A DNA stretch of 36,624 bases from CAZNNH01 sp964574335 (GTDB lineage Bacteria > Acidobacteriota > Vicinamibacteria > Fen-336). The stretch spans positions 1 to 36,624 of the forward strand of contig CAZNNH010000048.1 of assembly GCA_964574335.1 (NCBI GenBank), given 5' to 3'. How positions within the stretch are numbered: the first letter of the stretch is position 1; each line of letters begins with the position of its first letter. Positions 1 to 6,411 of this stretch are shown here, piece by piece. The notes under the pieces were generated by a model, which worked only from the letters and a program-made list of their open reading frames with translations, had not been told where the DNA came from and made no database searches. A program made the translations under genes and the position numbers.

Positions 1-1
1 C

Positions 2-310
2 GAGGAGGGGCGCGAGAAGACCCAGGCGGTGGTGGACGCCGGCGCCATCCGGATGCGGCCGGTGCTGCTCACCGCGATCACCACGGTGCTGGGCCTGATC
101 CCCCTGACCTTCGGCGTCAACCTCGACTTCTTCAAGGGCACCCTCGAGCTCGGCGCCGAGTCGTCCCAGTGGTGGGGCCCGATGGGCGTCGCCGTGATCG
201 CCGGCCTCACCGTCGCCACCGTCCTGACCCTGGTCATCGTCCCCGTCGCCTACCACACCCTGGACGAGATGCCCTCGGTCCTCCGCCGGCTGATACGGGG
301 TCAGGTCTAG
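2..310 (+). CDS. RND-family efflux transporter permease, C-terminal fragment
   Basis: This is the last 102 residues of a large inner-membrane pump; the 5' part lies outside the window. The reading frame is open from base 2. What is visible is the cytoplasmic loop ending in RMRPVLLTAITTVLGLIPL, a hallmark of the late transmembrane region of AcrB/HAE1-type RND proteins, followed by a final helix (GVAVIAGLTVATVLTLVIVPVAY is split around the conserved V-P). RND permeases use the proton gradient to export drugs, lipids or metals with a periplasmic adaptor and an outer-membrane channel; the substrate cannot be told from this piece. The stop codon (308-310) and the last three residues, GQV, lie inside a short interspersed repeat (297-323), so the original C-terminus may have been altered by the repeat. 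Family assignment is secure, subfamily is not. Confidence 0.88.
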   Translation, partial: EEGREKTQAVVDAGAIRMRPVLLTAITTVLGLIPLTFGVNLDFFKGTLELGAESSQWWGPMGVAVIAGLTVATVLTLVIVPVAYHTLDEMPSVLRRLIRGQV

Positions 311-323
311 ACTTTTGACTTTG
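297..323 (-). repeat. Interspersed repeat family 1, copy A
   Basis: A 27-base copy read on the minus strand, with core GTCAAAAGTCTAGACCTGAC followed by CCC. It overlaps the end of the RND gene and contributes its TAG stop. The same core recurs at 419-445, 462-489, 8976-9008, 11296-11320 and 11825-11857. Confidence 0.9.
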
Positions 324-390
324 GTGCCCTCGCGGTGCCGGTCTTGGCCGAGGGGCGACCGAGAGGGAGGGCTGGCCGGGCGACCGGGAG

Positions 391-489
391 GGGGCAGGTC
401 TGGACTCGACCACGGAACGGGGTCAGGTCTAGACTTTTGACTTTGGCTTCCGAGGAGGCGGCAAAGTCAAAGAGTCTAGACCTGACCCC
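391..489. repeat. Family 1 repeats B and C arranged as a long inverted repeat
   Basis: Copy B (419-445, minus orientation) and copy C (462-489, plus orientation) are inverted with respect to each other across a 16-base spacer. They can form a stem of about 27 base pairs with one bulged base (copy C has one extra base inside the A-run). A decayed partial copy seems to precede them at 391-404. The structure sits between the convergent ends of the RND gene and the zinc-ribbon/TPR gene, beginning 4 bases past the stop of the latter. It resembles a BIME (paired REP units) and could also act as a two-way transcription terminator. Confidence 0.88.
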
Positions 490-492
490 TCT

Positions 493-1590
493 TCATTGAG
501 CTTCCAGCTTGGCGGCGCGTTCCTCGAGCTGCTTGGCGTCCGGCTCGAGGGGTGCCAGGCGGGCGTACTCGCGGTAGGCGGCGGCGGCCTCGGCGCGCCG
601 GCCGGCCCGCTCCAGCAGGCTGCCCAGGCCGCGCTGCAGCAGCGCCGCATTCGGGTCGGCTTGGATCCCCTCGCGCATCAGCTCGATCGCCTCGTCCTGT
701 CGGCCCTGCCGTACCAGCACCTCGGCCAGCAGCCCGCGGCTGTAGTGCTCCTTGGGGGCCGCCGCCAGGACCTCGCGGTACGCCTTCTCGGCCCCGGCCA
801 GATCGCCGGAGCTGGCCAGGTTCTGGGCGAGCTGACGCTGCGCGCTGACGTTGACCCCTCCCTGGCCGGTGGCGCGCTGGAGCAGGGCGTTGGCCCGCTC
901 GGTCTGGCCGAGGTTGGTCAGGATCTGGGCCATCTCGCGCAGCATCGCCACGTCGCGCGGGCTGAGGGCGATGGCGCTCTCGTAGGCCGAGACCGCTTCC
1001 TCGAGACGCCCGACGGCGGCCAGGGCGCGGCCCAGGTCGGCCTGGAAGATCATCGTGTTCGGGGCCAGGCGGGCGGCGGCCTGGTACTCCTCGATGGACT
1101 CGGCCTTGGAGCCGGACTGGAACAGCGCGTTGGCGTATGCGTGGTGGGCACGGGGGTTGTTGGGATCGGCCTTCACCGCCTCGGCGAGAAGCGCGAGGGC
1201 CCCCAGGGTGTCGCCGGCGGCCAGGAGGCCGGTGCCCTTGGCCAGGCTGTCGGATGCCTGGCTGCCCGAAGACGGCGCCAAGGCCGTGGCGGCCTGGGTT
1301 GCGGGGGCAGAGCGGGATGTTGCCGGGGCGGCAGCGCCCGACGGGGTCGGCGACCTCAGGCTCCGGAAGGCGAAGTACCCGGCTACCAGCAGGACCACGC
1401 CCAAGACCACGCTGGCGACCACCGGGATGCCCCCCCGTGCCTGCGCTTCGGCCGCGGCCGGTGCGGCTGCCGACGCGGGGCGCTTCCCGCTGTCGTCGGG
1501 GAGGGTCTCGTTGCAGCCCGCGCAGATCGACCAGCTGGGCTTGTTTCGGGTGCCGCACAAGGGACAGATTCGTGCTGCTTTCGACGCCAT
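493..1590 (-). CDS. Zinc-ribbon, membrane-anchored TPR-repeat protein
   Basis: A 365-residue protein. The N-terminus has a CxxC...CxxC zinc ribbon (C9, C12, C23, C26; ICPLCGTRNKPSWSICAGC), then an Ala-rich linker, one transmembrane helix at about 56-76 (VVASVVLGVVLLVAGYFAF) and a long C-terminal domain (about 115-360) of tetratricopeptide repeats with the usual A/Y/G spacing (for example AYESAIALSPRDVAMLREMA). TPR arrays bind other proteins; the zinc ribbon should lie in the cytoplasm and the TPRs outside, so a role in assembling an envelope complex is plausible but inferred. I chose the ATG at 1588-1590 because GGAGG lies about 6 bases upstream and the zinc ribbon starts there; the frame is open further upstream but that part is low-complexity. 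It has its own promoter-like sequence (1613-1640) and is divergent from the next gene. No specific family name recognised. Confidence 0.85.
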   Translation of the reverse strand: MASKAARICPLCGTRNKPSWSICAGCNETLPDDSGKRPASAAAPAAAEAQARGGIPVVASVVLGVVLLVAGYFAFRSLRSPTPSGAAAPATSRSAPATQAATALAPSSGSQASDSLAKGTGLLAAGDTLGALALLAEAVKADPNNPRAHHAYANALFQSGSKAESIEEYQAAARLAPNTMIFQADLGRALAAVGRLEEAVSAYESAIALSPRDVAMLREMAQILTNLGQTERANALLQRATGQGGVNVSAQRQLAQNLASSGDLAGAEKAYREVLAAAPKEHYSRGLLAEVLVRQGRQDEAIELMREGIQADPNAALLQRGLGSLLERAGRRAEAAAAYREYARLAPLEPDAKQLEERAAKLEAQ

Positions 1591-1612
1591 CGTCTGCCTC
1601 CGGGAACCCTCA

Positions 1613-1640
1613 CTTATACTCCGGGACGGGGCGGAGTCAA
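1613..1640 (-). promoter_or_regulatory. Sigma-70-like promoter for the zinc-ribbon/TPR gene
   Basis: On the minus strand, TTGACT (1635-1640) is followed after 16 bases by TATAAG (1613-1618). Transcription would start near 1606, giving a short leader with GGAGG before the ATG at 1590. Five of six bases match each consensus hexamer, which stands out in such GC-rich DNA. Confidence 0.6.
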
Positions 1641-1673
1641 GCCCAGGCCCGAGAGCCGAGAGGAGCGGACCGT

Positions 1674-2219
1674 ATGCCGATCCGAGAGCTGCACCTGGAG
1701 CCCCGCCCGACGAGCGTCCTGCGCCCGGACCTCGAGGAGGTGGCGGCGGCGATCGTGGTGGCGGGCGAGTCCGCGGTCCGCCGGACCACACCGAACCGCC
1801 TCGAGCTGGACGACGGGTCCTCGCGGGTCGAGCTCGAGATCGTGGGCGACCCCGAAGCCGTGGAACGGGTGGTGGTGCGGCACCCCACCGGGCTGAGGGC
1901 CGGCTCGGCGGCGGCCCGGCTCTGTCTCGAGGTGGCGGAAGGCCTCGACTGGCGGGTCCGGGACGCGGGCTCGAGGGCCCAGCGCGAGCCGGGCGATCTG
2001 CTGGCCCCCGGGCCGCGTCACGGGCGGGACGGCTCCCGGGGCCTGCGCTCCCGGCTGCTGGGTCTCACGATCCTGGTGATCGTCCCCTCCGCCGTCTTGT
2101 GGTACCTCGGCGGCCGGCGGCACGGCGCCTGGTTCTTCATCCTGGTGCTCGGCGTCTTCACCTACTTCGGCCTACGGGCCTGGGGCCTGCTGGCCGCCCG
2201 CCTCCGGCGCCGGCGATAG
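1674..2219 (+). CDS. Hypothetical protein with two C-terminal membrane helices
   Basis: A 181-residue protein I do not recognise. Residues 1-120 form a soluble region with alternating acidic and basic stretches; residues about 125-170 contain two hydrophobic segments (LLGLTILVIVPSAVLWYLGG and AWFFILVLGVFTYFGL) separated by a GRRHG turn, ending in a very basic tail (ARLRRRR). This suggests a soluble domain attached to the inner membrane by a helical hairpin. The ATG at 1674 is chosen because AGGAG lies at 1661-1665. It is divergent from the zinc-ribbon/TPR gene (83 bases between starts) and convergent with the permease gene, with a 30-base gap. Nothing in the sequence points to an activity. 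Confidence 0.72.
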   Translation: MPIRELHLEPRPTSVLRPDLEEVAAAIVVAGESAVRRTTPNRLELDDGSSRVELEIVGDPEAVERVVVRHPTGLRAGSAAARLCLEVAEGLDWRVRDAGSRAQREPGDLLAPGPRHGRDGSRGLRSRLLGLTILVIVPSAVLWYLGGRRHGAWFFILVLGVFTYFGLRAWGLLAARLRRRR

Positions 2220-2249
2220 GGTCGCCACGGGTCGGCACCCCGGTCGGCG

Positions 2250-3605
2250 TCAGCGGGGATCGGGCCTCCGGGCCCGCCGCGCCTCGAAGATGAAGAAGAC
2301 GGGGATCCCCACCAGCACGGTGGCGATGGCGATGGACGACTCGATGGGACGGCTGAAGAAGGCCAGCACCAGGATGGCGGCGGCGGCGGACAGGTACACG
2401 AGGGGCACCAGCGGGAAGCCGGGCGAGCGGAAGCGGCTCTGCCCGCTCCGACGCAGCTTGAAGACCGACGCCACCGCCAGCAACGGGAAGATCCCCAGCG
2501 AGAAGCCCATGTAGGTCAGGATCTGGTCGAAGCTGCCGAGCAGCACCATCACCATCGCGATCGCCCCCTGGAGCTGGATCGACCGGGTGGGGACGCCGAA
2601 GCGAGGTGAGACCGTGGAGGCGAACCGGAAGAAGTAGCCGTCCCGCGCCATCTGGAAGTAGACCCGGGGGCCGAGGATGATGTAGGCGCTCAGCGAGGAG
2701 AAGAGCGCGAAGGCCACCATCAGCGAGACCACGGCCCCGGGAACGTCGCCGAACAGGCGGCTGACCGCCAGGCCGGCGATGGAGATGACGCCCTCCATCT
2801 CCTTCGGTGGGACCGCGTAGACGTAGAGCAGGTTGAGGCCGAGGTAGAGCAGCATCACCAGGCCGGTCCCGAGCAAGAGCGACCGCGGCAGGTTCCGCTC
2901 GGGGTCGCGGATCTCGGAGCCGATGTAGGCGGAGGCGTTCCAGCCGCTGTAGGCGAACAGGATCCACATCAGCGACAGCCCCACGGTGTTGAGGCTCGGC
3001 GCCACCACGCTGCCCTGGGCCCGCAGGTGGTCGAAGCTCCCGGCGCCGGCGCTGAAGCCCACCGCCACCAGGCCGATCACCAGAACCACCTTGAGCACGG
3101 TGAGGGCGTTCTGGACCCGGGCCCCCAGCTCGATGCCGCGCAGGTGCACCATCGTGAAGGCCGCGATCAGCGCCATCGCGCAGAGCTTCTTGATGGCGGC
3201 GGCCTCGGTGGCGGGGTCGAGCAGGCCGAGGTGGAACAGCCCCGGCGTGGCCCGCTGCAGGTACTCGGCGAAGCCGATGGCCGAGGCGGCGATGGGAGCC
3301 GAGAAGCCGGCGAAGAACGATACCCAGCCGCTCAGGAACCCCAGGCCGGGGTGGAGCAGGCGCGAGAGGAAGGCGTACTCGCCGCCGGCCCGCGGGATCG
3401 CCGCCCCCAGCTCGCCGTAGCAGAGGGCGCCGCACACCGCGATCACGCCGCCCACCACCCACAGCAGCAGCATCAGCCTCGGGTTGCCGAGGTCCTGCAT
3501 CAGCAGGCCGGTGGTGGTGAAGATGCCGGCGCCGACCATGTTGGCCACCACGATGCTGGTGGCGGAGAAGAGGCCGAGGCGTCTACGCAGGCCGTCGTCG
3601 CTCAT
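2250..3605 (-). CDS. APC-superfamily amino acid permease
   Basis: A 451-residue protein of about 12 hydrophobic segments. Near the N-terminus is the substrate- and ion-binding loop of the APC fold (NMVGAGIFTTTGL, with the G-x-G-I motif), followed by GELGAAIPRAGGEYAFL, typical of basic/neutral amino acid transporters of the APA or LAT type. Length fits the family. It would import or exchange amino acids across the inner membrane; the substrate is not decided. The ATG at 3603-3605 follows GGAGA about 10 bases upstream. The gene lies 57 bases downstream of the aldo/keto reductase on the same strand and may share its transcript, though no functional link is obvious. The reading frame is intact. 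Confidence 0.9.
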   Translation of the reverse strand: MSDDGLRRRLGLFSATSIVVANMVGAGIFTTTGLLMQDLGNPRLMLLLWVVGGVIAVCGALCYGELGAAIPRAGGEYAFLSRLLHPGLGFLSGWVSFFAGFSAPIAASAIGFAEYLQRATPGLFHLGLLDPATEAAAIKKLCAMALIAAFTMVHLRGIELGARVQNALTVLKVVLVIGLVAVGFSAGAGSFDHLRAQGSVVAPSLNTVGLSLMWILFAYSGWNASAYIGSEIRDPERNLPRSLLLGTGLVMLLYLGLNLLYVYAVPPKEMEGVISIAGLAVSRLFGDVPGAVVSLMVAFALFSSLSAYIILGPRVYFQMARDGYFFRFASTVSPRFGVPTRSIQLQGAIAMVMVLLGSFDQILTYMGFSLGIFPLLAVASVFKLRRSGQSRFRSPGFPLVPLVYLSAAAAILVLAFFSRPIESSIAIATVLVGIPVFFIFEARRARRPDPR

Positions 3606-3662
3606 GAGGGTGGTTCTCCGATGGCAGGGGGTGGACGGAGCCGGCGGCCCGAGCGGGCGGCC

Positions 3663-4625
3663 TCAGGCCTCGGGGGACGGGTGCCGGAACAGCGGCGCCT
3701 GCCCCTGGGCCATCCGCTTGATCTCCTCCAGCTCGGCGTCGTCCAGAGGGGTGAGCCGCTGGCGCATGCCGAGGGCGGTGCGGAACAGCTCTTGGTTGCC
3801 CGGCGGGATGGCGGCGGTGATCGGATGCGACAGCGTGAAGCGCAAGGCCCGCTCGATCTCGGCGGGATCCTGGAGCGGCTGGTACCAGCACTTGTCGACC
3901 TTGGAGACGCCCTCCGGGTAGGGGCCGCGCGCCATCGCCTTGAGGGCCAGGATCCCCATCTGTTTCTCCTGGGCCCGGGCCAGCACCTGGGGGCCGAAGT
4001 CGCCGTTTTGCCAGGTGGCGTAGTTGACGGGGAACAGGACGGTGTCGAAGGAGAAGCGGTCCATGAGGGCCATCGCCGCCTCCACCGAGTGCGCCGAGAA
4101 GCCGACGAAGCGCACCTTGCCGGCCTGGCGGGCGGCCTCGAAGGCCTCGATGGCGCCGCCGGGGCCGAAGATGGTGTCGACGTCGGTGAGCTTGGTGACG
4201 GCGTGGAGCTGGTAGAGGTCGAGGTGATCGGTGCGCAGCTTGCCGAGCGAGGACTCGAGCTCCCGGCTGGCCCCGTCACGGGTGCGCTCCTGGGTCTTGC
4301 AGGCCAGGAACACCCCCTTTCGATACGGCTGGAGCGCCGGCCCCAGCATGTCCTCGGCGTTCCCGTACGAGGGCGCCACGTCGAAGTAGTTGATGCCGGC
4401 GTCGACCGCCTCGCCGACGGTGCGCACCGCCTGCTCGGTGGTGACGTTCATCACCACCACGCCGCCCAGGCCCAGGACCGACAGCTTCTCGCCGGTGCGG
4501 CCCAGCGAGCGACGCTCCAGGCCGCCCGGCGTCGTCTCCCGCTCCAGCCCGGAAAGCCCCGCCGGGAACGCCGACATCAGGGCCGCCGCGGCGCCGCCGT
4601 GGGCGAAGAACTCGCGTCGCTTCAT
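3663..4625 (-). CDS. Tat-exported aldo/keto reductase
   Basis: A 320-residue AKR-fold oxidoreductase. The N-terminus (MKRREFFAHGGAAAALMSAF) is a twin-arginine signal with an R-R-x-F-F core, so the protein is probably folded with its cofactor and exported. The mature part starts with LERRSLGRTGEKLSVLGLGG. The catalytic tetrad is visible: D82, Y87 (FDVAPSYGNAEDMLG), K110 (FLACKTQERT) and H141 (DLYQLHAV). AKRs reduce aldehydes or ketones with NADPH; Tat-exported members are common in Acidobacteriota and Planctomycetes, with mostly unknown substrates. The ATG at 4623-4625 follows a strong GGGAGGGA site and is the only start that gives a clean Tat signal. It is divergent from glyA and upstream of the permease gene. 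Confidence 0.9.
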   Translation of the reverse strand: MKRREFFAHGGAAAALMSAFPAGLSGLERETTPGGLERRSLGRTGEKLSVLGLGGVVVMNVTTEQAVRTVGEAVDAGINYFDVAPSYGNAEDMLGPALQPYRKGVFLACKTQERTRDGASRELESSLGKLRTDHLDLYQLHAVTKLTDVDTIFGPGGAIEAFEAARQAGKVRFVGFSAHSVEAAMALMDRFSFDTVLFPVNYATWQNGDFGPQVLARAQEKQMGILALKAMARGPYPEGVSKVDKCWYQPLQDPAEIERALRFTLSHPITAAIPPGNQELFRTALGMRQRLTPLDDAELEEIKRMAQGQAPLFRHPSPEA

Positions 4626-4720
4626 CCTGTCCCTCCCGAGGCCTGCCCCCGTCTCCGAGGCGGTCCCATGGTACCGCGCCGGGCGGGGCGCGGGCTGGGG
4701 TCGTGTCGCGGGCGCCGCCG

Positions 4721-4750
4721 TTGCCGCTGGCACGACCGAGCGGGTAGAAT
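4721..4750 (+). promoter_or_regulatory. Promoter for the glyA riboswitch transcript
   Basis: TTGCCG (4721-4726) and TAGAAT (4745-4750) are separated by 18 bases. The predicted start near 4757 falls about 11 bases before the first paired base of the ZTP riboswitch, exactly where a leader promoter should lie. Confidence 0.6.
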
Positions 4751-4767
4751 CGGCCCGAGACAAGCGG

Positions 4768-4850
4768 CCGGGCGCGACTGGCGAGGCGAAGGTGGAGCAA
4801 CCACCGGGGAGCGTCCGGACCAGGGGAGACGTTGCCGCTCGCCTGGGCAA
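4768..4850 (+). ncRNA. ZTP (pfl) riboswitch in the glyA leader
   Basis: This matches the ZTP/ZMP aptamer in sequence and structure. P1 pairs 4768-4775 with 4811-4818 (8 pairs, one G-U). Inside is the conserved GACUGGCGA (4776-4784), then the P2 hairpin GGUGG/CCACC (4791-4795 with 4801-4805), then the conserved CCGGGGAGCG (4804-4813). After a 19-base linker comes the 3' module CCGCUCGCCUGGGCA (4835-4849). The pseudoknot GGCGAG (4780-4785) pairs with CUCGCC (4838-4843). The class senses the purine intermediate ZMP/ZTP, which builds up when 10-formyl-tetrahydrofolate is short, and turns on one-carbon and purine genes; glyA is a classic target. The expression platform is not clear: there is no U-tract terminator, but a small hairpin (4919-4938) lies just before the ribosome binding site. 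Confidence 0.9.
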
Positions 4851-4918
4851 CCCATGGTTTCGGGGGCTCCGGCGGGCTTCGTCGTTTCCGGGAGCGGGCC
4901 GTGGCCCCCATCGACCGG

Positions 4919-4938
4919 ACCCCGCATGCATGTGGGGT
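4919..4938 (+). promoter_or_regulatory. Hairpin next to the glyA ribosome binding site
   Basis: ACCCCGCATG pairs with CATGTGGGGT (one G-U, effectively 8 pairs closing a 4-base loop) five to fourteen bases before the GAGAGAGGAGG site of glyA. No U-run follows, so it is not an intrinsic terminator. It may be part of the riboswitch expression platform; this is inference. Confidence 0.35.
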
Positions 4939-4955
4939 ACGGAGAGAGGAGGCCC

Positions 4956-6227
4956 ATGGACACGCAGGCCCACTGGCGTTCGCTCGAGACCCACGACCCC
5001 GAGGTCTTCGCCGCCATCCGAGGAGAGGAGCAGCGGGAGAGCTGCGGCATCGAGCTGATCCCATCCGAGAGCTACGCCTTCCCCGAGGTGCTGGCCACGA
5101 ACGGCTCGATCCTCACCAACAAGTACTCCGAGGGCTACCCGGGGCGCCGCTACTACGGCGGGCAGGAGTTCACGGACCAGGTCGAGCGCCTGGCCATCGA
5201 GAGGGCGTGCCGGGTCTTCCGGGCCGAGCACGCCAACGTGCAGCCGCTCTCGGGCGCGGCCATGAACCTGGCCGTCTACCTCGGCCTGCTGGCGCCCGGA
5301 GACGTGGTGCTGGCGATGGACCTGAGCCATGGCGGGCACCTGACCCACGGCGCGCCCGTTTCCCACGTCGGGAAGCTGTTCCGATTCGTCCGCTACAAGA
5401 CGAAGGCCGACGGCGCCATCGACTTCGACGAGGTGCGCCGCCTGGCCCTCGAGCATCGGCCCCGGCTGGTGCTGTGCGGCCACTCGTCCTACCCGCGGGA
5501 GCTGGACTACGCCGCCTTCCACCGCATCGCCGAGGAGGTGGGGGCGCTGACGATGGCCGACGTCTCCCACCTCGGGGGCCTGATCGCGGCCGGGGTGGCG
5601 GACAACCCGATCGACGCCGGCTTCGACGTCGTCACCACCACCACCCACAAGAGCCTGCGCGGGCCGCGGGGCGGGATGATCCTCTGCAAGCAGGCGCTGG
5701 CCAAGGTCATCGACGCCTCGGTCTTCCCGGGCCTGCAGGGCGGGCCGCACATGAACGCGATCGCCGGGATCGCCGTGGCCCTCGGCAAGGCCGAGCAGGC
5801 CGAGTTCCGGGCCTGGGCGGAGGAGGTGCTGGCCAACGCCAAGCGGTTGGCGGAGGGCCTGCTGGCGCGTCACGTCAGCCTGGTCACCGGCGGGACCGAC
5901 AACCACCTGATGGTGGTCGATACCCAGAGCAGCTTCGGGATCGACGGCCGCGCGGCGCAGCAGACGCTGGACCGGGTCGGCCTCACCGTCAACAAGCAGG
6001 TGATCCCCGACGACCCGGCGCCGCCGGCTCGTCCGAGCGGGATCCGCCTCGGAACGCCCGCCGCGACCACCCGGGGCTTCGGGCCGGCCGAGATGGATCG
6101 GCTGGCGGAGTGGATCGTCGAGGCGCTGGGGCACGGTGAGGACGACGAACGCCTGGGGGCCCTGCAGCAGGACGTCGAGCGGCTCTGCCTGCGCTTCCCG
6201 GTGCCGGGGCTATCGCCGGGGGCCTGA
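4956..6227 (+). CDS. glyA: Serine hydroxymethyltransferase
   Basis: A 423-residue PLP enzyme that interconverts serine and glycine while loading tetrahydrofolate to give 5,10-methylene-THF, the main source of one-carbon units. Visible SHMT signatures: LTNKYSEGYPGRRYYGG near the start, the ADVSHLGGLIAAG aspartate/histidine motif, and the Schiff-base lysine K232 in VVTTTTHKSLRGPRGG (E. coli uses THKT). The usual IIASENF is replaced by LIPSESY, so it belongs to a divergent branch. Length is close to the family norm. The ATG at 4956 follows GAGAGAGGAGG; the frame upstream is open only by chance and covers the leader RNA. The gene is headed by its own promoter and a ZTP riboswitch, so it is expected to be induced when folate one-carbon units run short. 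Confidence 0.96.
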   Translation: MDTQAHWRSLETHDPEVFAAIRGEEQRESCGIELIPSESYAFPEVLATNGSILTNKYSEGYPGRRYYGGQEFTDQVERLAIERACRVFRAEHANVQPLSGAAMNLAVYLGLLAPGDVVLAMDLSHGGHLTHGAPVSHVGKLFRFVRYKTKADGAIDFDEVRRLALEHRPRLVLCGHSSYPRELDYAAFHRIAEEVGALTMADVSHLGGLIAAGVADNPIDAGFDVVTTTTHKSLRGPRGGMILCKQALAKVIDASVFPGLQGGPHMNAIAGIAVALGKAEQAEFRAWAEEVLANAKRLAEGLLARHVSLVTGGTDNHLMVVDTQSSFGIDGRAAQQTLDRVGLTVNKQVIPDDPAPPARPSGIRLGTPAATTRGFGPAEMDRLAEWIVEALGHGEDDERLGALQQDVERLCLRFPVPGLSPGA

Positions 6228-6286
6228 GCCGGCGTCGTCCGCCGCCAGGCCGGCGGGAGTCGGCGGCAGGCGGCACGCAGCGTCAC

Positions 6287-6326
6287 GCGCACATGGGTGC
6301 GCACGTTGGCGCACGGGGGCGCGCAC
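6287..6326. repeat. Four GCGCAC hexamers spaced about one helical turn apart
   Basis: GCGCAC occurs at 6287, 6299, 6309 and 6321, with start-to-start distances of 12, 10 and 12 bases. One copy is part of the palindrome GTGCGCAC (6297-6304). The array lies in the glyA-ABC gap, about 90 bases upstream of the ABC start. It could be an operator array or just alternating G/C sequence. Confidence 0.4.
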
Positions 6327-6411
6327 GTGCACAGACGCCGGCTTCGTGCCAGGCTAGCGGCGGCTGCCGCGCCGTGACCGAGGTCGGCGGCTGAAGGGAG
6401 ACACCAGGCCG

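Noticed and set aside
3027..4955. Upstream extension of the glyA frame by 643 codons
   Set aside because: It runs through the permease, the aldo/keto reductase, the promoter and the riboswitch; the real start has a strong ribosome binding site and matches SHMT length.
6228..6411. Intrinsic terminator after glyA
   Set aside because: Several GC-rich stems can be drawn but none is followed by a T-run; composition alone would give as much.
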